A stretch of DNA of 64,000 nucleotides from contig JARFJB010001278.1 of assembly GCA_036346205.1 (NCBI GenBank), forward strand, positions 778,501 through 842,500, given 5' to 3'. Both the position numbers and the translations under genes were made by a program. This DNA comes from Vesta saturnalis. Its lineage: Eukaryota > Arthropoda > Insecta > Coleoptera > Lampyridae. Under the pieces are notes generated by a model, which saw only the letters and a program-made list of their open reading frames with translations, had not been told where the DNA came from and made no database searches. Below are positions 56,960 through 64,000 of the stretch, piece by piece (the first letter of the stretch is position 1; each line of letters opens with the position of its first letter).

Positions 56960-57740
56960 CTCCGTTTTTGTAACGTATACTTTATTTTATAGATGCCCTC
57001 AGGAAAAGTAATCTAATAGCGAGAGGTTGGGAGACCTCGCTGACCACTGTAGAAAGCCTTCTGCCTATGCATCCGGTTGAACAAGTTGTATTCAAATATT
57101 CCCTCACTATACGAGCATAGCGGGAAGGAGCTTCATCCTGCTGAAACCATGTACTTTGATACCTTGGGCCAGACAAACGTTGAATTTCAGGAACGTATAT
57201 TTTTAAGTATATCCAAATAACTCTCAGCTGCTAAATTCTCTTCTATGCGCTTCTCTCATCCTATACGGATTTTGATCTGACTAGTACCTATAATTATGAC
57301 GATTCACATTCCCATTTAGCATAAATGCCTCTTGATCTGAAAAAACAATGTTATTAAAGAAATTGTTATTTTCATCCCACGTAACCACCATAGCATCACA
57401 AAATTCGTTTCTTCTACTGAAATCAAGATAAATCTTATAGGGGTGGAATTTATTTTCCTCCAGAATTCTTGACACTGATGAACGATTTATAGCTGCTGAC
57501 TTCCGCAGGGAACTATGAGGATTCTCAATACATGTGAGTAATGTGTTCAACAAATTTTTACCACTTCTTGCTATTTTGGGTCGTCCCGATCTAAACCTCT
57601 CTTTGCAGTCTCCCTTTTCCACTAATCTTCTAACTGTTTTCTGTACCGTTGATTTTGCAATTAAGGGACGGTTTGTAAAATCGTTATTAAATAAATCCGC
57701 CACCTCTTTATACGATCTCACACGATCTCCGAGAAAATAA
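56960..57740 (-). pseudogene. Tc1/mariner-like DDE transposase pseudogene
   Basis: The frame from 57721 (MRSYKEVADLFNNDF) contains two helix-turn-helix parts (STVQKTVRRLVEKG; SVSRILEENKFHPYK) separated by a GRPKIA hook. It then has NIVFSDQEAFMLNGNVNRHN, with the first acidic block changed from SDEA to SDQE. After breaks, WFQQDEAPSRYARIVREYLN carries the second Asp. A PP(R)xPLAIR-like end near 57020 replaces the third block. The family is widespread in arthropod genomes. This copy is inactive. Confidence 0.8.
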
Positions 57741-57918
57741 CTGATTTTACTTTTAAAGCGTAAAGACGTGCTTCATCGCTGTCCAAGTGTGTGAAAGATT
57801 AAAGTGCAATTAATTAACGAAGCTACTATTTTTAATAGCAACCTCAAAGCAGCATAAATTGTAAGTTATTTTCTTTGATTTTAACAAAATAAACGAAAAC
57901 GCAAACAATGAAATTTCA

Positions 57919-59064
57919 ATGGAAATTCAAGCGCAAAACAAACGTAAATTTGACTTATTAACACCTCCACTAAATGTAGTTCAAAAACGCTAATCGTGGC
58001 CTCCTAACATTCCAACACATACTAAATATAATGTACTAACAGATCAGGAGGCCGAATCAAACGATAACCTGGACAATAATCACAATCAACACAACACAGA
58101 TGCATACAATAAAAATGAAACCTCGACAACAAAACCTAAAATACCGCCTATTTATCTTCATAACTCTATCAACCATACAGCACTGACCTCAGATATTAAA
58201 AAATTAACAACCGGCCAATTCACAACCTTTTGTAACACAAACACATTAAGAATAAATTTAACTAAAGAGGACGATTACAGAATCTTAACAAAACACTTTA
58301 AGGATAATGTAATTAAATACCACACCTTTCAAAATCCAAACCACAATCCTCCTAACGTTGTGACTAAAAATGTACCGTTATCATTAATAGACAAAGAAAT
58401 TCTCTCAGAACTTACCAGAAACTCTATACCAGTTATCAAAGTAACTTGGCTCCTAACCAACAACAAGCAGCCGCTTCCAGTATGTGCAGTGGACCTAAAA
58501 GACAACGAAAACGTCAAAAGGATATTTTCACTAAAAAGTATTCATTATTCAATTGTCACTATTGAAGCGAGAAGAAAGCCATCAAACACCCCTCAATGTC
58601 ATCGATGCCAAGGCTATGGCCACACTAAAAACTATTATACGTGAGATCCACTATGCGTGAAATGTGTAGGAGACCATCAACACTATCAATGTGAAAAGAA
58701 ACCAGAAGAACCACCTAAGTGTGTCAACTGCGCAGGCCCACACTCTGCAAGTTTTCGCGGCCGTAGTCACCACGTCGTGATAATACAAAAACGAACGGAA
58801 AACAATAACACTAACAACCAAACGGGCATAGGACGCAACAGAAATTATTTTGTCAACCCTAACCGATCATTTTTAGACCAAGTACGAAATCCTACAGCAA
58901 CTAATCCTAACCCTAATAACGCAAATCAATCACCCAGTCCGACAGTTTCACCTAACACAAGTAATATAACCAAAATCTTTACCGATTTCTTAACCCGTTA
59001 TCTTCCTCTAATTAAAAATGTTATCATAAATACTATCCTTCCCTTACTCATCAATGGATCCTAA
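57919..59064 (+). pseudogene. LINE ORF1 (gag-like, zinc knuckles)
   Basis: The likely start is MEIQAQNKRKFDLLTPP, broken by a stop after about 24 codons. A long frame resumes and carries the RNA-binding part (RINLTKEDDYRILTKHFK; NSIPVIKVTWLLTNNKQ, which resembles the PRE_C2HC region). Three zinc-knuckle-like motifs follow: CHRCQGYGHTKNYY (last Cys replaced), CVKCVGDHQHYQC and CVNCAGPHSAS. A stop lies between the first two at 58642. The Asn/Pro-rich tail ends at 59062-59064. The intact protein coats LINE RNA and takes it to target DNA. Confidence 0.8.
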
Positions 59065-61827
59065 ACCTCAGAAAGTCATACAAAAGCTAATAATCCTTAA
59101 TTGGAATGCTAATGGTATAGTAACCCAAAGATCACTCCTTATAGCATTTCTTGCCAGACACAACATAGATATTGCATGTATCACTGAAACCCATCTATCT
59201 GAAAACGACACGTTCAAAATATCTGGATACCAAGTCCATAGGAAAGACAGAAACGCATTAACAGCAGCAGGAGGGGTAGCTATACTCATTAAAAAGAAAA
59301 TCATCCATAGTCCTACCGCAGATATTGACAACCTAACCCTGGAAACAATTGGAATCAAAGTAAAACTAAACAACCAAAACTTTATATTAATAAGTACCAC
59401 AATCTCAATGCCCCACCGGCTCAAGATCGCGAAATAAGTAGGACATGTTTATACACTACAGACAACCAAACAAAAAGCTCGTAGAGGAAGACTTAAAAGC
59501 TATATTCGATACAACTGAACCACTTTTATGATTGGAGACTTAAACTCCAAAAACCAACTATGGAGCTGCAGAGCAAACAATCCCGAAGGAATTAAGAAGG
59601 AAAACTATGCGACAAAATATTCCTTCCAAGTAATAGCCCCTGAGAAATGCACTTACTATCCATATCGCAGTGATCACCTGCCTGACATACTACACATTGT
59701 TTTACAAGAAAACTTCGACAAACCTGTATACCAAAACGTAGTAGAAGAACTTAACTCTGACCACTTGCCAGTAATAATCTCCTTTATCAGCACCCCAGTG
59801 ATGGCACAACTAATACCAAGACTCATCAAAGGAGTAGTAAACTGGGAATGCTTCCGAACCAACCTCGATGATAAGCTGAAATGTCCAATCAGCCTAAACA
59901 ATAATGAAGACATAGACAACGCAATAACCAGATTAACAACGTCAATAACCGATAGCGTGCACAAGGTAACACAAGCCTCCAAAACTAATAAAAAGCAGAA
60001 CCACCAATATCTACAAATAGAAATAACAGAACTAATTAAAAGGAAAACTCAAGTAAGGCGAGAATGGCAGAGAAGTAGAATGCCGGAAACGAAACGTCTA
60101 CTAAACAAGCTAACGCATAGACTAAAACCCGGATTAGACGAGCTGGGAATCAACGCATACCAAAAATATATTGAAGATCTTCAACCGGGCGTCATTGGTA
60201 TGTGGAGAGCTACTAAGCGTATTCTAAAACAATGCGAGGAACTTCCAACTCTAAGTGTAGAAAATGCAATACTAGCAACCGACGAAAAAAAATCAGCGGC
60301 ACTTTCAGCTCATTACGAAAAAGTATTTACTCCAATATCTACTTGCGCTCCTAATCAAGTAGCATACATAATTAATCATATTGAAACTAATCTGTCAGTG
60401 ACAACTGAACCTATAATCCCCACCTCCCCTCAAGAAATTAAAACTATAATTAATAATCTCCCAAAGAGGAAATCCCCAGTACATGACTTAATAACAAACT
60501 TAATTCTTACTCAGCTCACTACTAAATCCTTAGCCTACCTTGCAACAATTTATAACGCATGTCTTCGACAGGGATATTTCCCAAAGCTTGGAAGCATGCT
60601 CATATATTGGTATTTCCCAAGCCGGGTAAAGACAAAAAGATCATTAATAACTATAGGTCAATAAGTTTGTTGACTTCACTCTCAAAGATTCTAGAGAAGA
60701 TCATCCACTCCCACTTAATGGACGAAATAACACCACTTAACATATTACCACCATTCCAGTTTGGATTCAGGAAAACATATTCAACGCAATATCAACTACA
60801 ACGCATTCCCAAAAAAATAGAAGAGGGATTTGAAAGCAAAAGCTATACTGTAGCGATATTTCTCGATCTAGCCCAGGCCTTTGATAAGGTCTGGCTAGAA
60901 GGTCTAAGAAGCAAAATACTCAAGATCGAAATAGACAACTACCTAAAAGCAATAGTCTTCTGTTTCCTCGAAAAGCGAATTTTTGTTATGCGTATAAACT
61001 CATCAATTTCAGAAACAAAATTCATTAGAGCAGGCGTACCGCAGGGAAGTGTATTGAGGCCGCTGATATTCAATATTTTCACATCAGACATCCCTACTAC
61101 AGGGGCAACTTTAGCGACCTTTGTGGATGATACCACAATTCTGACACAACACACCGACCTCACCCAAGCCGTTGAGAAGCTGCAAACTGCAATATACGAA
61201 GTATGTTCATGGTACAACAGATGGGATATTCAAATTAATCCCACCAAATGCCAAGCAAAAATATTCTCCCTAAGAAGAATCAGAAACCCTCCCAGCATAG
61301 CAATTAATAACAACATTATTCCTTGGAGTCCAACCGATGCTGCCGTTAAGTATCTGGGAGTGCTACTAGATACACGACTTATTTGGAAGCTTCACGTAAA
61401 CCTCAAAATAAATCAAGGTTATGCGAGACTGGTGCAACTGTATCCATGCATTAACAGGAAACTGTCGCTTAAGCCTAAACGTACCATCATGATGTACAAA
61501 TCATTAATAAGATCATTAGTGCTTTATGCATCACCAATCTGGGGTAACACCGCAAAATCCAATATTGAAAAAGTGCAAAGACTTAAAAATAAAGTTTTTC
61601 GCATAGCAGTGAGCGCACCGTGGTACGTCCGCAACGAGCAGCTACACTATGAACTAGACACACTTACAATACAAAATTACATCAGTGCAAGTGCCAAAAA
61701 TTTCTTAAAAAGCATACACAACTGCGATGGCGCTGTTCATTACAATATAGGCAGACAAAATATCCATCACAGACTAAAACGTAAACTAAAGATTTACATC
61801 TATCTGAAATCACGGTGCAAATGTTAA
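59054..61827 (+). pseudogene. LINE ORF2 (endonuclease and reverse transcriptase)
   Basis: ORF2 starts at the ATG at 59054, overlapping the ORF1 stop by 11 nt. The APE endonuclease has ILNWNANGI, CITETHLS, RKDRNAL, then after a frameshift near 59435 MIGDLNSKN and ELNSDHLPVI. RT has KRKSPVHDLITN, a frameshift near 60590, FPKPGKDKKIINNYRSISL, FGFRKTYSTQYQL, IFLDLAQAFDKVW, AGVPQGSVLRPLIF and LATFVDDTTIL with both catalytic aspartates. The C-terminus (YKSLIRSLVLYASPIWG) is complete to the stop at 61825-61827. Two frameshifts and a few substitutions are its only obvious lesions. Confidence 0.85.
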
Positions 61828-61966
61828 ACTAATTTGTAAGGGAGCTATCTACTCCCATAAAATATAACTTATGTTACAGTCAGTAGTTACATTGCTATAA
61901 ATAACAATGCCATGGATAACATTGTAATTTATTGTTGAACTGGCAAATAAACAAATAAAAAAAAAA

Positions 61967-62144
61967 GATCACCGTAACCACGCACCATAAGCAGTATGAT
62001 TCAATCTCGTTAATTTAAATTAGCCATTATTAAAAAGCAAAGCGGATGGGCTTAACAGTATCTAATTCTACTTTTACGTCTGTCAAGTATGACGTGTTCT
62101 ACGGTTTTCATTTCTAATGTAACAAAGGTGGATATCACCCATTT
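61967..62144. other. DNA-transposon 5' sequence beyond the LINE
   Basis: Non-coding DNA that should correspond to the region between the transposase start and the right terminal repeat of the element 56652-62531. Confidence 0.45.
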
Positions 62145-62531
62145 TATTTTTTTAAACAATTTTTCAATCAATTCGTTGTTGGAGATTAGATGTTTTTGTA
62201 TTGAAAAACTAAGATATGAATGTGCAAAGCGTTTTTCTTAATCTTTTAAGTGTCGAAATGGCCTGTCAATTATTTCGTAAATGGTTGAAGATAGGTATAG
62301 GACTTCACACATAAGATGTATTTAGATTTATTCCGTGCATTAAAAAATTTAATAATATACATGGTGTTCCGTTTGAATGATCAAAGTTGCTTTTAATTTT
62401 TAGTAGAAGCGGCAACACTGTATCGAAAATATTTTTGTTCGTTAGAGCATGATTGCTAATGTAAACTCTCCAATTTTCATCTATGTTACTTTACAAATAA
62501 TTGAACGTTTCCAAACTTTTGGATCACTCTG
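62145..62531. repeat. Right terminal inverted repeat with a 240-bp insertion
   Basis: The outer part 62455-62531 and inner part 62145-62212 match the left repeat (56652-56727 and about 56750-56815) in inverted order. The intervening 62213-62455 has no match there. It contains GTGTTCCGTTTGAATGATC near 62365, resembling another transposon tip. Confidence 0.65.
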
Positions 62532-63737
62532 TATATATAAACCCTCTAAAGTACTCGTTGCAGGTAATATCAGTTAACCGTATTAAAATGCACAATTTTT
62601 TTTACATTCGTTATTTAGATTTTTTGTACCAAATTATGTACTTAAAATATTGTTAACTATTTCTGTTGATTCTATGTAACATTCTTAAAATCTTATTGTT
62701 TAAATAATAAGTTTGGTAATCTTGACTAAATTTATTTTAAACATATTTTTATATTTTCAATCTTTCAAAATTTTATTTTATTTTAGTCTGATATTATAAT
62801 AAACTTCCTGGCGCTCATTTTATCGTCTTTAGTCCCGGGTTCCCTTGCCTCAACATTTTTACAACAAAACGTAATTCTCTATAAGTTTATTAGCTTACAA
62901 TTATTAATCCACGACTTTATGTGAACACGTCTTAATTTGACTTAACGGTTGTGCGAACACAGCATTGAATTTGAAAATTATCCCTTAATTTTTCTTTAAT
63001 TATAATTTTTCAACCAAACAACACATTTTTTTAAAAGTTGAAACTGGAATTGTTTACTTAGTGATCTGCAAAAAAAGTCGTAATTGACATTTGTTTGTGC
63101 TTTCTTCATAAACACTAACATGAAATTTAACAAGGAAATGGTACTTGATTTCTAAAGTTCAATGCCTACTCACAATGTTAGTTATATACAAATTACCTCT
63201 TAACTACCGCGTTAAAAAATAGAAAGTATAATGTTTAAAGAAAGTTAACATTTAAAATAGTCTTGATACTTGATATTAAATTGTGTAATAAGTGATTAAT
63301 TTTATTCGGTCGTTAATAACATACAAATACCTTTTAATTGCAACAATGTCAAAAGTAATAAAAACGCATTTTTATTGATTTTTCTATTCATGAATTACAG
63401 AACTGCACTGTGAACATGACCTACACTTGAAGAAAACTTTCACTATTATAACATGTATACTGATACCAAAACGATTCTTTTACATATTAAAGTGGTAGAA
63501 AGTCTTTCTTCCTTCACAGTTTGGCGGATTAAGTTGTCTGATACAAGTCAATTGCATTATAAAGTTTGCGTAGTTTAATAATCCCCATAAACGCTGATTC
63601 TATAAATTATTTTACATATTAAGTGAATGTGCCAGATAAACATTGAATTTATTTGCTAAATACCTATAATGTTAACTGTGAATTAATAATAAAGTGCATT
63701 CATAAACATTGTTACAAAATTTTAATTTATTTTAAAA
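62532..63737. other. Unassigned AT-rich upstream region
   Basis: No coding feature is recognised. It includes whatever promoter drives the exon at 63738; no clear TATA box was found. Confidence 0.4.
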
Positions 63738-63831
63738 ATGTATGCCGTGCAAAATGTGCTGTTAAGGATTTTTATTGTGCTGGGAATGGGAGCAGCCGTT
63801 GTTACTATTTTATATTTCACACCTATACCAG
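63738..63831 (+). CDS. First exon of a membrane-anchored or secreted protein
   Basis: The ATG at 63738 opens MYAVQNVLLRIFIVLGMGAA, followed by VVTILYFTPIPG: a hydrophobic segment of about 20 residues after a short N-terminus with one Arg, as in a signal peptide or type II anchor. A donor, CAG|GTAAAT, follows at 63832, ending the exon in phase 1. The rest of the gene lies beyond the window. The phase matches what the missing first exon of the DUF229 gene at 20700 would need, so a DUF229 paralogue is one possibility; this is speculative. Confidence 0.45.
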
Positions 63832-64000
63832 GTAAATTTTTATTTTAAAATTTTTATGTGTATTTTAAAATAATAAAAATTAACTACAACGGTAAAATAT
63901 ACATATTTCATCAAAACCTATTCATTATTTCTGGACTACAAAACTTTAACATAGAAAGAAAATTTTTGACAAGTCATGATTAATGTTTAAGAAGTGGCCT

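Larger units (their letters stand above)
57760..61966 (+). mobile_element. Nearly full-length Jockey-like LINE
   Basis: This has a 5' UTR of roughly 150 bp, ORF1 (57919-59064), ORF2 (59054-61827), a 3' UTR of about 120 bp with AATAAA-like signals, and an A-rich tail ending at 61966. The order and spacing are those of Jockey-clade elements. It has only a handful of lesions, making it the best-preserved retroelement in the window. It lies within the DNA transposon 56652-62531. The exact 5' start and target duplication were not determined. Confidence 0.8.
56652..62531 (-). mobile_element. Tc1/mariner-like element split by a LINE
   Basis: The left end is CAGTGTGTCCCAAAAGTTTGG (56652). The right end reversed is CAGAGTGATCCAAAAGTTTGG (62531). 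Both are bordered by TA. The repeats continue with GAAACG, TCAATTAT and ACATAGATGAAAATTGG on both sides, and again further in with CAAAAACATCTAATCT. About 240 bp of foreign DNA (62213-62455) splits the right repeat. The transposase lies at 56960-57740. Subtracting the LINE leaves about 1.8 kb, a normal size for this class. Confidence 0.8.

Noticed and set aside
1..64000. CRISPR arrays, operons, Shine-Dalgarno sites or bacterial terminators
   Set aside because: The window is eukaryotic. No regularly spaced short palindromic repeats were seen, and the tandem repeats present are satellites and microsatellites.

Overview
This 64 kb window is AT-rich eukaryotic DNA. It is very probably from an insect: it carries an arthropod-type DUF229 gene, mariner, hAT, Jockey-like, copia-like and DUF4817-type transposons, tRNA-derived SINEs and spliced genes with short introns. 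A beetle is a reasonable guess, but the sequence does not prove the order. Nothing bacterial (operons, Shine-Dalgarno sites, CRISPR arrays) is present. Nearly all of the window is decayed mobile DNA, with a few host-type genes between.

Layout. 1-1.8 kb: two LINE 3' ends meeting tail to tail. 2-4.6 kb: a TA microsatellite and a possible Ty3/gypsy relic. 6.5-8.8 kb: inverted copies of a DUF4817-type transposase. 9.2-11.2 kb: a multi-exon, transposon-derived gene on the minus strand, now broken. 11.6-19.6 kb: one minus-strand LINE split by a 5.4 kb hAT element (13953-19395, 8-bp target duplication) and by a MITE-like insertion. The hAT contains a 1.7 kb mosaic hexanucleotide array. 19.69-20.55 kb: six degenerate copies of a ~137-bp satellite. 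20.7-22.7 kb: a spliced, apparently intact DUF229 gene, the best host gene here. 22.7-27.6 kb: mostly unassigned, with two SINE copies. 27.9-30.1 kb: capsid-like fragments resembling Polinton/adintovirus proteins, directly followed by a broken matrix metalloproteinase with an internally duplicated catalytic segment.

31.3-38.6 kb: LINE remnants of at least four kinds, a SINE and a solo copia LTR. 40.3-41.1 kb: tRNA-Ala-derived SINE sequence, once as a fold-back, next to an unusually GC-rich orphan ORF. 41.6-43.3 kb: a DNA transposon with 305-bp inverted repeats. 43.8-44.0 kb: a two-exon gene for a 50-residue secreted peptide with its own TATA box. 44.2-47.2 kb: DUF4817-type and mariner remnants. 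47-56 kb: a 3.3 kb block (SINE, TA repeat, copia LTR, RNase H end) appears twice. The two copies are joined by 1.3 kb that reads like an error-ridden version of the outer flanks, so an assembly artefact is likely. 56.65-62.53 kb: a Tc1/mariner-like element split by a nearly full-length Jockey-like LINE (about 57.8-61.97 kb). 63.74 kb to the end: the first exon of a membrane-anchored or secreted protein.

The genes do not form a pathway. The window records successive insertions around a few host genes (DUF229, the small peptide, the terminal exon). The most biologically unusual association is capsid-like sequence joined to a metalloproteinase. The most important technical caution is the probable false duplication at 47-55 kb.
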